A stretch of DNA of 48,514 bases from Opitutia bacterium (GCA_947474365.1 CANJIU010000076.1:1-48514), one strand, 5' to 3'. Numbered from the stretch's first letter, positions 1 through 9,140 are shown. A program made the numbers and translations. The notes: generated from the letters alone by a model not told the origin.

Positions 1-2
1 CA

Positions 3-63
3 CTGGGGACGCGACGCCCTCGTCGCGTGGCTTGAAACCGCGACGAGGGCGTCGCGTCCCCAG
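3..63. repeat. GC-rich palindromic repeat, copy 1 (REP-like hairpin)
   Basis: A perfect 25-bp inverted repeat: arm 3-27 (begins CTGGGGACGCGACGCC) and arm 39-63, separated by an 11-nt loop TGGCTTGAAAC. It lies 71 bp past the 3' end of the minus-strand TonB receptor gene. Diverged copies sit at about 20190 and 34105, so it is a dispersed family rather than a single terminator, although it could end transcripts. No REP-associated transposase gene is visible in the window. Confidence 0.8.
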
Positions 64-134
64 ATACCGTCGCTCAAAACTCGCAGGCCGTTCGCACGGT
101 CCAAATTCAATGATTCGCCCCATACAGCGTGGGT

Positions 135-3100
135 TCAAAACGTGCCCTTGAGGCCAGCCGACATCTTCACGCCGCGTTCGGCATAGACGCGCTGGTAGCT
201 GTAGGAAGGCGTGAGTGGACTGAGCCGATCCTCGCCGGCGCGCGCGTTGGTGAGATTGCGGGCGTTGAAGAAGACCGAAAAACGGCGGTTGATCCGGAAC
301 TCGGCGTTCATATCCAAGGTGAGCCACGACTTGGCCCGGATCACGCCCCCAGTGCCGATGGAGGTGAGCGGGGTGTCCAGCTCGCCCTGGTAGTTCCACC
401 GGAACCCGAGACCGACGCGACCGCGCGAGTACGAGATTCCCCAATTGGCCGACTTGGTGGGGAGATTCACGAAACCCGGGCCTTCGACGTCGAGCTTGGT
501 CAGGTTGCCGAATGCGGAGAGCCCCCTCGCCCAGTCGGGCAGGAAGGTCAGCCGCTGCTGCCAGTTCAGTTCGATGCCGTTGATCCGCGTGGTCTCACCG
601 ACGTTGAACGTGCTCACGAAATCCCAGCCCTCGTAGGTCGGGGCGAGCCCAAGCTGGGCCAGCAGTCCCGGGGTCAGCGGAACCGTCTTGTTGGCAAAGG
701 CGTCGGCCACGTCCTTGCGGAAGAATGCCGCCGAGACGACGCCGCCCGAATTGAAGTAATACTCCGCCGACGCCTCGTAGCTGTCCGCGGTCCAGGGCTT
801 CAGGCTCGTATTGCGCCCCCGGATGATCCCCCTCGAGCTGTCCTGGTCGTCTTCGTCGACATCGATATTGGGAATGATGTTGATGAAGTTGGGCCGCCCA
901 ATCGTCTTGGCGTAGCTGAGGCGGAGCAAGAGGTCGGACCGGAGGTTGTAGGTGGCATTGAGGCTCGGGTAGGTGCCGTCGTAGGTCTGCGACGCAGAGG
1001 CGCCGCGCGGCTTGTACTGCAACTTCGCCTGCTCGAGCGCGTTGGTCGTGATCAGGATCGGCGTGCCGTTGGGGTTGCGCAGGATATTCCCCGCGGCGTT
1101 GCGCTGGTAGATCGCATCACGATCGATCAGCAGCCCCCGTCCGTTGTTTTCCGTCTTCTCGAAGCGGACTCCGCCCAGAAGTGAGAGGCGGTTCTTGAAC
1201 AGCTTCAGCTCGCCCTGCAGGTAGCCCGCCGTGATCGTCTGGCGGATCCACTCGGAGTTGGTCGCCCGGCTGATGAAGGCCGCGGGCTCGCCCAGCACGA
1301 ACTGATTCGGATTGGTCTTGTAGAGGTTATAGAGCGCCCGCGCATCCACCCACTGGATGTCCGTCGGCGTGTTGAAACCCTGATTGAGCCCCAGGTTGAG
1401 CCGATCGACAAACGGCGCGGCGGTGTTGTCGGCATTCTGGGCCACGCCGTCCGCGCCGACGAATGTCCACGTCGGCTGCCACCGCTCCTTCTCGATCGTG
1501 CGCCGGTTGAGCGCACTGCCGATCTGAACCGCACCGGAGTTGGCACCGAGCCGGAACTCGCGCCGGAGGTTCAGCTGGCCCTGGGCAATCTCGTCAAACC
1601 CCTCCCGTTCGTCGGAGGTGGCGGTCAGGATCTGGTAGTTGGCCAGGTTCTTCCAGTCCACGGGCGCGCCCTGGGCGTTCCGCACGTCGACGATCCGGGG
1701 CATGTCCGTCCCGTTGAAACCCTCGAAACGCACGGTCGGCGTAACCAGGCGCGTCGTCACGTTGAAGAAGAAGCCTTGTTCCATCGGGTGGTAGAAGTTG
1801 TCGGATTTGCCCAGTGACGCCGCCCCGTCGATCTGCCAGTCCCCGGCCCGGAACTTGGCGGAAAAAGAACCGTGGTCCGTGGCGCCCTTCTTGGGCGTCC
1901 ACGCCTGGGCGTGCGCGACCGATCCGGCTCCCGCGCGTCCCTGCGTGAAGTCCGGCCCGTACGACACCGGCAGGTTGCCGGTGTTGAAGGTGAGCCGGTT
2001 GCCCGCCGTCGCGATCAGATCGTAGGACCCGCGTCGGAAGCCGGCCTTCAGCGTCAGGGCGGGAAACGGACGCCAGTCGATGCCCGCCGAATACGATTCA
2101 CGCACTGTCTCGCGGGAATCGCCCGTGGTGCGAATCGATCGGAAGTACGGCGCAGCCTCTGATCCTCCCTGGGCCGGCGCAAACTCCCACGTGGCGATCG
2201 GGCCCTGCACCCGCCCAAACTGGTTGGAACGCATGGCCCCCAGGTTGAACCCGAAATTCTTCGTCACCGGGTTGACATAGGAGAGATCAAAGCCCGGACG
2301 CAGCTTGCCGGTGCTCAACCCGGCCGGCCCCGGGGTCTTGTCCAGGGAATGGTCGGCATCCGTGAACTGAACCGTGCCGCGGATCGTGAGCTGGGGCTTG
2401 CTGCGCTCGAAGGAGCTCTTGCTGATCAGATTGATCGATCCGCCCAGAAAGTCCGCCGACATGCTGGGAATGGGGGATTTGATGACTTCCACGCGGGACA
2501 CATCGCTCATGGAGATCTGTTCCGTGTTGGCGCCACGGGCCCCGCCCGTCGCCGAGAACGAGGCGCTGGGCATCTGCGCCCCGTCCACCGCGATCGTGGT
2601 GGATTCCGGATCGAAGCCGCGCACCGAGATCGTGACCGCATCACCACCCGTGGGATAGATGACGGAGACACCGGGCAGGCGCTTGATGAATTCGGACACG
2701 TTGCCCTCGCTCACGTCGCCAAAGGCGTCGGCGGCGATCACGTTCTTGATGTTGGGGGCGTAGCGCTGCTCGGCGTTGGCCAGGATATCCGCATCCATCT
2801 CCCGCGTGGCCGCCACGGTGAACTGCGCCAGGGTCACGGTCGCACCTTCCGTGCCGTAGCGACTCCGGCTGGTCAGATCGAAGTTCTGTTGCACGGTCCG
2901 GCCGGCCACGACCTCGACCGCGCGTTCCTGTTCGTCGAGTCCGGGATGGACCACGCGCAGGGTGACGCTGCCGGCGGCCAGGCCGGACAGCCGGTAGGCG
3001 CCCGTCTGATCCGTCAGGGCCATGTGTTCCGTCCCCTTGACACTCACCCGGGCGTTCAGCACATAGTCGCCGGTCGCCGGATTAAGGATACGACCTTCGA

Positions 3101-3236
3101 CGCCCCCCGTGGCGGCACCGGACGGTTGCGCGGGGGCGTTCAGGTAAAACAGGACGACGGCGAGGAAGGCCGGGATCAGACGGAACAACCCGCGTTCGAA
3201 TCGGACGCAGCGCAGGGCACGAGCAGGAGTCTTCAT
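135..3236 (-). CDS. TonB-dependent outer-membrane receptor with carboxypeptidase-regulatory-like N-terminal domain
   Basis: Predicted 1033-residue outer-membrane receptor for energy-dependent uptake of a large substrate; substrate unknown. I start it at the ATG at 3236 because a Lys/Arg-rich then hydrophobic signal peptide (about residues 1-37, ending near NAPAQ) follows directly; the frame is open 68 codons further upstream but that stretch is Pro/Ser-rich and looks non-coding. Order: signal peptide; beta-sandwich CarboxypepD_reg-like domain about 44-122 (GGVEGRILNPATGDYVLNA); plug domain about 160-280 with VRGFDPESTTIAVDGAQ and the end motif GGSINLISK; then a long beta-barrel ending in Phe (LKGTF), as expected for BAM-dependent insertion. 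It is transcribed divergently from the next receptor gene across 432 bp. The extra N-terminal domain is common in Bacteroidota and Verrucomicrobiota receptors. Confidence 0.93.
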   Translation of the reverse strand: MKTPARALRCVRFERGLFRLIPAFLAVVLFYLNAPAQPSGAATGGVEGRILNPATGDYVLNARVSVKGTEHMALTDQTGAYRLSGLAAGSVTLRVVHPGLDEQERAVEVVAGRTVQQNFDLTSRSRYGTEGATVTLAQFTVAATREMDADILANAEQRYAPNIKNVIAADAFGDVSEGNVSEFIKRLPGVSVIYPTGGDAVTISVRGFDPESTTIAVDGAQMPSASFSATGGARGANTEQISMSDVSRVEVIKSPIPSMSADFLGGSINLISKSSFERSKPQLTIRGTVQFTDADHSLDKTPGPAGLSTGKLRPGFDLSYVNPVTKNFGFNLGAMRSNQFGRVQGPIATWEFAPAQGGSEAAPYFRSIRTTGDSRETVRESYSAGIDWRPFPALTLKAGFRRGSYDLIATAGNRLTFNTGNLPVSYGPDFTQGRAGAGSVAHAQAWTPKKGATDHGSFSAKFRAGDWQIDGAASLGKSDNFYHPMEQGFFFNVTTRLVTPTVRFEGFNGTDMPRIVDVRNAQGAPVDWKNLANYQILTATSDEREGFDEIAQGQLNLRREFRLGANSGAVQIGSALNRRTIEKERWQPTWTFVGADGVAQNADNTAAPFVDRLNLGLNQGFNTPTDIQWVDARALYNLYKTNPNQFVLGEPAAFISRATNSEWIRQTITAGYLQGELKLFKNRLSLLGGVRFEKTENNGRGLLIDRDAIYQRNAAGNILRNPNGTPILITTNALEQAKLQYKPRGASASQTYDGTYPSLNATYNLRSDLLLRLSYAKTIGRPNFINIIPNIDVDEDDQDSSRGIIRGRNTSLKPWTADSYEASAEYYFNSGGVVSAAFFRKDVADAFANKTVPLTPGLLAQLGLAPTYEGWDFVSTFNVGETTRINGIELNWQQRLTFLPDWARGLSAFGNLTKLDVEGPGFVNLPTKSANWGISYSRGRVGLGFRWNYQGELDTPLTSIGTGGVIRAKSWLTLDMNAEFRINRRFSVFFNARNLTNARAGEDRLSPLTPSYSYQRVYAERGVKMSAGLKGTF

Positions 3237-3450
3237 CGGATTATCGTTTGAGCAGGGACCAGAGCGGGAACAGGGAACGGCACGGGGATGCTCCGAACCA
3301 CGCGGAAAAGTCGCCGGGGAAACGCACGCGGGGTGAAAGGAAAATCGATGGGAAGGGTGGCATGAGGGGAACCGCTTGGAGGGAACCGTGCCCGGACGGT
3401 GAAAACACCTTACAGCACCGCCGGCTTCCGCTTCGCGCAAAGTTCATTTT

Positions 3451-3471
3451 GTGGTCTGCGGATCAGACCAC
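3451..3471. promoter_or_regulatory. Inverted repeat, candidate operator
   Basis: GTGGTCTG (3451-3458), 5-nt loop CGGAT, CAGACCAC (3464-3471): perfect 8-bp arms between two divergent receptor genes, no T-tract after it. A regulator-binding site is the simplest reading, but nothing identifies the regulator. Confidence 0.35.
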
Positions 3472-3560
3472 CCCAAGGCTGGCCTCGTGGCGGACCTTCG
3501 GGCGCCTGGGCGTCGCGATCGATTCCGTGGATCATGGATCGAGACAGCCACCGGCACGCT

Positions 3561-3591
3561 TTGAGCAGTTTCACCGAAACTATGATACAAT
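3561..3591 (+). promoter_or_regulatory. Possible sigma-70 promoter for the downstream TonB receptor
   Basis: TTGAGC at 3561-3566 and TACAAT at 3586-3591, 19 bp apart, about 78 bp before the chosen ATG at 3669. The spacing is longer than the optimum, so support is modest. Confidence 0.3.
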
Positions 3592-3668
3592 CGGCGTGGC
3601 AAAGTCGCTGCGCCTGGAAGCATACTGCGCTCCGTGGCTCGCAACCCGGCCATTTCACCGCCCTGCCC

Positions 3669-6458
3669 ATGAAACCTCCATCCCTCCTCCGTTCCCCGAT
3701 GTTTCCGGGCCTCACCTTCATTCGGACTCTTTCTCTGCTCACGGTCTCACCTCTCGTCGCCCAGACGGTCGCACCCGCCGCCTCCGGCGATCGCGTCAAG
3801 GAAACCGTGGAACTGAGCCCGTTCATCGTGCTCGGCGACACAAATGACGGTTACGAAGCCAAAAACACCGCGGGCGTCACCGGCACCAACCGCTCGATCC
3901 GTTCACTGCCGATCAGCATGGATGTCGCCACGTCGACCTTCCTCAGCGAGATCAATGCCCGCAACCTGATCGATGCCATCGAGCTGATGCCTAACGTCGC
4001 GATGACGAACACCGAGGCGACCCACGGCGGGTCGAGTGATCAAAACAGCTTCCGCCTGCGCGGCATGACCAGCAAGGAGGAGCGCCGTCGCAATGGCGTG
4101 ATGTCACTGGCCATCCCGGATCCGTTTTCCACCGACCGCGTCGAGTTCCTGCGCGGCGCCCAAGCGCTGCTTTACGGCCAGGGCATCGCGTCCGGCGCGA
4201 TCAACGTGGTGACGAAGCGCGCGCTGTTCGGCTCCAACCGCCGCGAGGTCACACTTACGGGAGATTCGGACGAATCCTACCGGGCAACGCTCGACCTCAA
4301 TCTCTCCCGCTCGAACCTGGCCCTCCGGGTGGCCGCCGTGCAGGCCGACAAGCATTTCTGGCAAGACAACCTCTCGGACAAGACCCGCGGCATCTATGCC
4401 GACCTCGCCTACCGCCTCAACCGCAACCTCGTGGCGCGCGTGAACCACGAGCAAACCACCGGCAAGTCCGCGCTCCGGGGCGGCACCATGACCATCCGGG
4501 ACAACAGCCTCGCCGACCGGCGCAACAACGCGGTTTTGGATCGGCTGCTCTTCGAAAACGGCGACGTCTCGGGCATCAGCATCGGCGGTTCAACGGCCGG
4601 CTACGAAAACTACCGGTCGCCCGCGAGCATCACCGTCGGACGCGAATCGAAGTCCAAGGTGACCAACCTCGCGCTCGAGGGCACCTTCGGATCGAACCTG
4701 TCCGCGCGCGTCGCCTATTCCCACGAGAGAATGTTCTACTTCAACAAGGGCAACGGCGCCGCCGACCTGCTCGCGCCGGGCGACAACCGCGCGGTCGATC
4801 GTCAGTGGAGCTTCCGGGTGGACCCGACGCGCAGCGACATCCGCTGGTACATCGAAACCCTGCAGGGGACGGTCCGGCACCAGGGAACGGTCGGCAACTT
4901 TCTGAAGAGCGAACTCGTCGCGGGCACCGAATACCGCTTCAAACGGCAGACAATCGATCGGCAGCGGCTGTACGCGATCGACGCCAACGGCCGGTTCATC
5001 CCGGGCGCCGACGCCCTCGGGATGCGGCAGATGCAGCCTTTCGTGATCCCGGTTTCCACCGGTTACGCGCCGCACCGGTACTCGTATCCCGGATACGCAT
5101 GGGCCACGACCCACGCGTACGGCGTGGTCGCGCCGACGCCGGTGAATCCCCGCGGTCTCGGCGGCGTTGGGAGCCCGATCAACCGGCCGGAAGAGCAGCT
5201 GGGCGCCTATGCCAGTTGGCTGGGCAACTGGTTCGGTGGCCGCGTCGACACCATGGCCGGCGCCCGCGTCGACCACATCAAGCTCCGGGATCAGGTGTTC
5301 GGGTGGACCGACTTCGATTCCAGCGTCAAATCGGGCCTGGTCGGCGCCGTCTACAACCTGCGCGACAATCTCGGCATCTATGCCAACGTCGGTCGCGCCT
5401 TCTCCGCCATCCCCTCCTCCCGACTCCAGGTCTTCGACTATTCGCTCTGGCCGATTGCCAGGGGCAAGTCCATGGAGGCTGGAGTGAAGTTCGACCTCTG
5501 GAAAAACCGCATTTCCGGTTCGGTGACTTATTTCGACAACCAGAACCAGGGCGAAGTCGTGACCGTGTCGGGGGCGCAACTCGACCTCTTCAACCCCACG
5601 GGCATCAACGGCCGCAGCAACAGCAGTGCCACCGCCGCCACGATGAACGTCGGCTCCAAGGGGGTGGAGGTCGCCGTGACCCTGCGCCCGACCACGAATT
5701 GGCGAATCATGCTGAGTGCCGGAACCAACGACGCCCGCACCATCGATGCGGCGCGGGCGGCGATGCTGTACAATGACCAGTTCAACACCGACGGAACGAC
5801 GGTGTTGGTCAAAAGCGCGAACGGTTCCACGACGCCGCTGCTGGTGCCCTCCGTCCGCACCGATGCCAACAGCCCGAGAATTCCGCTCACCCTCGCGATG
5901 ATGCGGGATCGATCCAGCCCCTATTTCGCCCAAATCGATCCCGCCAGCGGTCGCATCACCAATGCGAACAATCTGTTCCTGAACACGGCGGGCGTTCCCA
6001 CCGGTGACGAAGGACTACCGATTTCGGCGCATCAGCTCGGCTTCCAAGCCCCCAACGGCGGCATCGCGGAAGTCGTCGCTCCCGGCGACTACCTGACGCC
6101 GATCGCCGGAAAATCGCTTCTCCTGAACACGACCTATACTTTCGGGGCGGGACGGCTTGAAGGGTTCTCCGTCGGCGGACTCATCTCCTGGCAGGGGGAC
6201 AGGCGCGCCGGCTACGCGACGATCAGTGGTGTCCGCCAGTTGTATGATGCGCCCGACTTGATCCGGACTGATCTGCGGCTCGGCTACCAGTGGAAACTGG
6301 GAAGCGGACGCCATCTATCGTTGCGGCTGACGGTCAGCAACCTTTCCGACCAGTTGAAGGTCCGGCCCACGCTCAATGTCGCGAATGGCACGGTGACGAG
6401 CGTGACGACCGACCTGGCGCCCCGCACCTGGGTCCTGTCCAGCACCCTGCGCTTCTGA
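3669..6458 (+). CDS. TonB-dependent receptor (siderophore-receptor-like)
   Basis: Predicted 929-residue outer-membrane receptor. The start at 3669 gives a normal signal peptide (MKPPSLLRSPMF.. to about LVAQ); 90 further open codons upstream lack any signal-like sequence. After the signal comes VELSPFIV, which also marks the third receptor here, then a plug domain with RLRGMTSK, DRVEFLRGAQALLYGQG and SGAINVVTKR, the typical end of the plug. A large beta-barrel follows and the chain ends SSTLRF with terminal Phe. The plug resembles the FhuA/FpvA-like class more than SusC; there is no SusD partner nearby. Ligand unknown. It converges on the AraC-type regulator gene, with repeat element A in the gap. 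Confidence 0.92.
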   Translation: MKPPSLLRSPMFPGLTFIRTLSLLTVSPLVAQTVAPAASGDRVKETVELSPFIVLGDTNDGYEAKNTAGVTGTNRSIRSLPISMDVATSTFLSEINARNLIDAIELMPNVAMTNTEATHGGSSDQNSFRLRGMTSKEERRRNGVMSLAIPDPFSTDRVEFLRGAQALLYGQGIASGAINVVTKRALFGSNRREVTLTGDSDESYRATLDLNLSRSNLALRVAAVQADKHFWQDNLSDKTRGIYADLAYRLNRNLVARVNHEQTTGKSALRGGTMTIRDNSLADRRNNAVLDRLLFENGDVSGISIGGSTAGYENYRSPASITVGRESKSKVTNLALEGTFGSNLSARVAYSHERMFYFNKGNGAADLLAPGDNRAVDRQWSFRVDPTRSDIRWYIETLQGTVRHQGTVGNFLKSELVAGTEYRFKRQTIDRQRLYAIDANGRFIPGADALGMRQMQPFVIPVSTGYAPHRYSYPGYAWATTHAYGVVAPTPVNPRGLGGVGSPINRPEEQLGAYASWLGNWFGGRVDTMAGARVDHIKLRDQVFGWTDFDSSVKSGLVGAVYNLRDNLGIYANVGRAFSAIPSSRLQVFDYSLWPIARGKSMEAGVKFDLWKNRISGSVTYFDNQNQGEVVTVSGAQLDLFNPTGINGRSNSSATAATMNVGSKGVEVAVTLRPTTNWRIMLSAGTNDARTIDAARAAMLYNDQFNTDGTTVLVKSANGSTTPLLVPSVRTDANSPRIPLTLAMMRDRSSPYFAQIDPASGRITNANNLFLNTAGVPTGDEGLPISAHQLGFQAPNGGIAEVVAPGDYLTPIAGKSLLLNTTYTFGAGRLEGFSVGGLISWQGDRRAGYATISGVRQLYDAPDLIRTDLRLGYQWKLGSGRHLSLRLTVSNLSDQLKVRPTLNVANGTVTSVTTDLAPRTWVLSSTLRF

Positions 6459-6483
6459 GGCGCGCTACGCCGTGTCAATGCCG

Positions 6484-6596
6484 TTGAGAGTTAAGAGGCC
6501 GATCTTCAGAGCTGAATCGCGCGAGAGCGTGCCCGAAAACGTGCTTCACCCTTGGTCTTGCTCTCAACTCTCAACCATCGACTCTCAACTGAATTC
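6484..6596 (-). repeat. Heptad-ended dispersed element, copy A (minus orientation)
   Basis: Read on the minus strand it begins GAATTCAGTTGAGAGT, then GTTGAGAGTTGAGAGCAA, a variable centre and GCTCTGAAGATCG, and ends in CTCTCAAC. The first ~60 nt align almost gaplessly with copy C (17353) and the distal half with copy B (13056). It fills the gap between two convergent genes (receptor stop at 6458, regulator stop at 6603). Function unknown; the ends form an inverted repeat, so it could fold or be a small non-autonomous mobile element. Confidence 0.75.
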
Positions 6597-6602
6597 TAGC
6601 GG

Positions 6603-7553
6603 CTACGCCGTCATGACCGCCGCCAACCGATCCGTTCCCGCCGCGCCGACCGCCGCCCGTCCCAGACTTTCACGAGCCCGGCAGCGGAGCCGGTAGTTGT
6701 TCGGCGCGCAGCCGAACGCACGCCGGAAGACGCGGTTGAAAAATGCGATCTGACTGAAGCCGCATTCGAACGCGATCTCAGTGACCGCGCGGTCCGTCGC
6801 CTCAAGTTCCCGGCGCACGGCCTCAAGCCGAACTTCCTGCACGAACTCGCGAACGGAGCGACCCATTAGTTGCCGGAAATGCCGGCAGAAGGAGGGCCGG
6901 CTCATGTGCGTGATGCGCAGCAGCTGCTCAAGCCGGATCGGTTCCTGGATCTGGGTGAAGATATGCTGCACCGCCGTCTCGATCGCCTTTTTCTGGTGAC
7001 GCTCCGCCAGAGAATCCGGGGCCCGGGCCAGCAAATCACGCCGGTCCGCCGGCGAACTGCCGGCCAGATCGGCCAGCAACTGCAGGAACACGGCGAGCCG
7101 GCTCGGCCCGCCGGTGTCCGCCAGCACCCGTATCCGTTGCTCCACGACCGCAGCAGAGGCGCCGGTCAGCTGGACCGCTTCGGCCGTCCGCTCCAGGAAC
7201 GATTGGACCGGCAGGGTTTCCGGACACGCCCAGAGCGAGTGTGTCGCGGGCAGTTCCCAGTGCACCGTGATACCCTCGCAGGTCCCCGAGGCCTGCCACC
7301 AATGGGGGACATCCGACCGCACCAACACCAGGTCGCCCCGGCGAAACGGCGTAATCTGATGGCGGAGGTAACGCGTGCCTTCGCCGGACTCGACGAGAGT
7401 GAGCTCGGCGGCGCGGTGGCTGTGCCAGGTGTCCTCACCGCTGCCGGGGTCGGCCTTCGGCGAGCGCAGCCAGCGTTCGACACGCACCGTGCCCGCGCGC
7501 GGAGGCACCGCGGTCGCAGTTGGGCTGGAAGCGGCAGCGGGCAAAGGACGCAC
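6603..7553 (-). CDS. AraC-family transcriptional regulator with cupin-like sensor domain
   Basis: 316 residues. The N-terminal part (about 20-105) looks like an AraC-type cupin ligand-binding domain: HSHRAAELTLVESG, then FRRGDLVLVRSDVPHWW. The C-terminal ~100 residues (about 190-290) carry two helix-turn-helix motifs: IRLEQLLRITHMSRPSFCRHF and VTEIAFECGFSQIAFFNRVF, followed by the usual PNNYR ending. AraC members of this layout usually sense a sugar and activate nearby catabolic genes; the minus-strand oxidoreductase/isomerase cluster just upstream is the obvious candidate target, but no operator is identified. The last ~25 residues after the HTH are Ala/Arg-rich and probably disordered. Length is normal for the family. 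Confidence 0.93.
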   Translation of the reverse strand: MRPLPAAASSPTATAVPPRAGTVRVERWLRSPKADPGSGEDTWHSHRAAELTLVESGEGTRYLRHQITPFRRGDLVLVRSDVPHWWQASGTCEGITVHWELPATHSLWACPETLPVQSFLERTAEAVQLTGASAAVVEQRIRVLADTGGPSRLAVFLQLLADLAGSSPADRRDLLARAPDSLAERHQKKAIETAVQHIFTQIQEPIRLEQLLRITHMSRPSFCRHFRQLMGRSVREFVQEVRLEAVRRELEATDRAVTEIAFECGFSQIAFFNRVFRRAFGCAPNNYRLRCRARESLGRAAVGAAGTDRLAAVMTA

Positions 7554-7602
7554 GGTCAGATGCCGGCCGGACTCCGGGGAGCAGCCGGATCCACGGCGAT
7601 CC

Positions 7603-7669
7603 TTTTCCGCGGTGCGCGGGCCGGACCAGACCGGCCTGCTCCAGCAGCAGGATGCAGGGATTCATTCAT
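7603..7669 (-). pseudogene. Remnant of a TIM-barrel (sugar isomerase-like) gene
   Basis: Only the two ends of a gene related to the intact TIM-barrel gene at 12053-13045 remain. Plus-strand 7649-7670 matches 13025-13046 (start codon region, 20 of 22 bases; encodes MNESL in both). Plus-strand 7603-7636 matches 12065-12098 (3' end, about 26 of 34 bases; AGLVRP..GK preserved in another frame). Some 900 bp of the middle is missing and the two pieces are out of frame. The order relative to the oxidoreductase gene upstream is the same as in the intact copy, so this is a decayed duplicate. Confidence 0.7.
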
Positions 7670-7703
7670 GACGGGCGGTGGGGCTGTTCCGATCGGGGTA
7701 GGC

Positions 7704-9140
7704 TTAGCCACGCAGCGCGTCGATCTCCCAGCCCTTGCGGTACTGGCGTCGCACGAGGGCGGTTGCGGCCGGGTCGTCGAAACGCAGTCGCGCGTCGTCC
7801 CACACCAGCCGTCGCCCGGGAACACGTTGCGCGATCGTCCCGAGCATGACGATCTCCGTCAGCGGCCCGGCGACCTCGAACGAGGAGGTGGCCGGCCGGC
7901 CGGCGACAATCGCGTTCGGCCATTCGCGGTAATGATCAAGTTTGTCGGCGGCCAGGTCCGCAAACATCCGCTTCAGCGGCCCGACGGTGAAGTCGCGGAA
8001 TTGCGCCTCCGGATACAGGCGGGGCGGCGTGCCCGGCGCAGCGTGCATGATGCCCTTGTCACCGATGAACAGGGAACCGCTGTTCGGGATTTTGAATCCC
8101 TCCGGCAGCCTGCTCTTGTCGACCGGCTGTTCCTTTTTCAGGCCGTCCGACCACGTGTAGCGGAAGCCCTCGTGCGTATAGCGGGTCGCCGGAAACTCGT
8201 AGACGACCGTGCTCGCGTCCGGATATACGAGCTCGTCCACGTTGCTGACCTCGGCGCGGAGCGCAGTCGGCGCCCCGAGTTCGAGCGCCCACACGACCAC
8301 GTCCATGATGTGGCAGCCCATGTCGCCCATCGACCCGGTGCCGTACTCCTTCCAGGCCCGCCAATTGAAGTTGTGGTAGAGATGCGTCTTGTAGGGTCGC
8401 GGGGCACCAGCGCCGATCCACTCGTTCCAATGGATGTCCTTTGGCACCGGATCCTCGCCGACCGCCAGCTCCTTGATGCCGGGAAGCCAGACCGGCTTCG
8501 TGCCGAGGAACGAGTACGCCTCGCGGACTTTTCCGATGACACCGTTCCGGATTACCTGGACGGCGCAGCGATAGCCCGTGCTGGAGTGATACTGGTTGCC
8601 CATGTGCGTGACGACGCCTTTAGCCCGGGCTAACTCGCGCATGACGCGGGCCTCATGCACGGTCTGCGTCATGGGCTTTTGCACGAACACGTGCTTCCCC
8701 ATCGCCATGGCCGTGAGCGCGACCGTGGCGTGCATGTGGTCGGGAATGGAAACGGTGACTGCGTCGATATCCTTCTGCTCAAGCATCCGGCGAAAATCCG
8801 TGTAGAGCTTCGCCTTGGGGAACATCCGGGCCGCGGCACCGATGCCGAGGGAGCGCGCGAGCTGCCCCGGAGCAAGGTTGGGCGGTTGCGAACCGCCGTC
8901 GCGGTGATCGATGTCGCAGAGGGCGACGATGTCGTGGTACGCCCCCTCGCCACTCACGCCGCGCAGGTCGTCCCAGCCCTTGCCGGCGGCGCCGACGCAG
9001 GCGATGCGGAGGCGCCGGCCGGCCGGGTTGGCCCGCGCCCGTCCCGGCAACGCGCCGAGCAAACCGAGCGACACACCGCCGACGGCGACGGACTTCGCGA
9101 ATCTCCGGCGCGTCATCGGGATTGGATTGGGTGTATTCAT
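7704..9140 (-). CDS. Gfo/Idh/MocA-family oxidoreductase, Tat-exported (copy 1)
   Basis: 478 residues, NAD(P)-dependent sugar or inositol dehydrogenase superfamily; exact substrate unknown. A twin-arginine signal (MTRRRFAKSVAVGG, residues 9-22) implies export folded to the periplasm. The Rossmann fold begins at RIACVGAAGKG (about 45-55) with an acidic strand end at CDIDHRDGG; DAVTVSIPDHMHA and KHVFVQKPMTQT are the standard later motifs, with Gln in place of the Glu of the usual EKP. The C-terminal alpha/beta domain holds HNFNWRAWKEYG and GDMGCHIMDVVVWAL. It aligns without gaps over its full length to the gene at 13206-14642, roughly 80-85% identical by eye, so it is a recent duplicate. A TIM-barrel remnant lies 34 bp downstream. 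It probably acts with the propeller and isomerase proteins in oxidative sugar breakdown. Confidence 0.94.
   Translation of the reverse strand: MNTPNPIPMTRRRFAKSVAVGGVSLGLLGALPGRARANPAGRRLRIACVGAAGKGWDDLRGVSGEGAYHDIVALCDIDHRDGGSQPPNLAPGQLARSLGIGAAARMFPKAKLYTDFRRMLEQKDIDAVTVSIPDHMHATVALTAMAMGKHVFVQKPMTQTVHEARVMRELARAKGVVTHMGNQYHSSTGYRCAVQVIRNGVIGKVREAYSFLGTKPVWLPGIKELAVGEDPVPKDIHWNEWIGAGAPRPYKTHLYHNFNWRAWKEYGTGSMGDMGCHIMDVVVWALELGAPTALRAEVSNVDELVYPDASTVVYEFPATRYTHEGFRYTWSDGLKKEQPVDKSRLPEGFKIPNSGSLFIGDKGIMHAAPGTPPRLYPEAQFRDFTVGPLKRMFADLAADKLDHYREWPNAIVAGRPATSSFEVAGPLTEIVMLGTIAQRVPGRRLVWDDARLRFDDPAATALVRRQYRKGWEIDALRG

Larger units (their letters stand above)
3237..3668. other. Divergent intergenic region between two TonB receptor genes
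   Basis: 432 bp with no convincing gene; the open frames here are N-terminal run-ons of the flanking receptors. It holds an 8-bp inverted repeat at 3451-3471 and a sigma-70-like promoter candidate at 3561-3591, listed separately. Confidence 0.6.

Noticed and set aside
3237..3440. 68-codon N-terminal extension of the first TonB receptor
   Set aside because: It would bury the signal peptide; the internal Met at 3236 gives a normal one.
4590..5933. 447-codon antisense frame in the second TonB receptor gene
   Set aside because: Low-complexity translation without homology signs; shadow frame.
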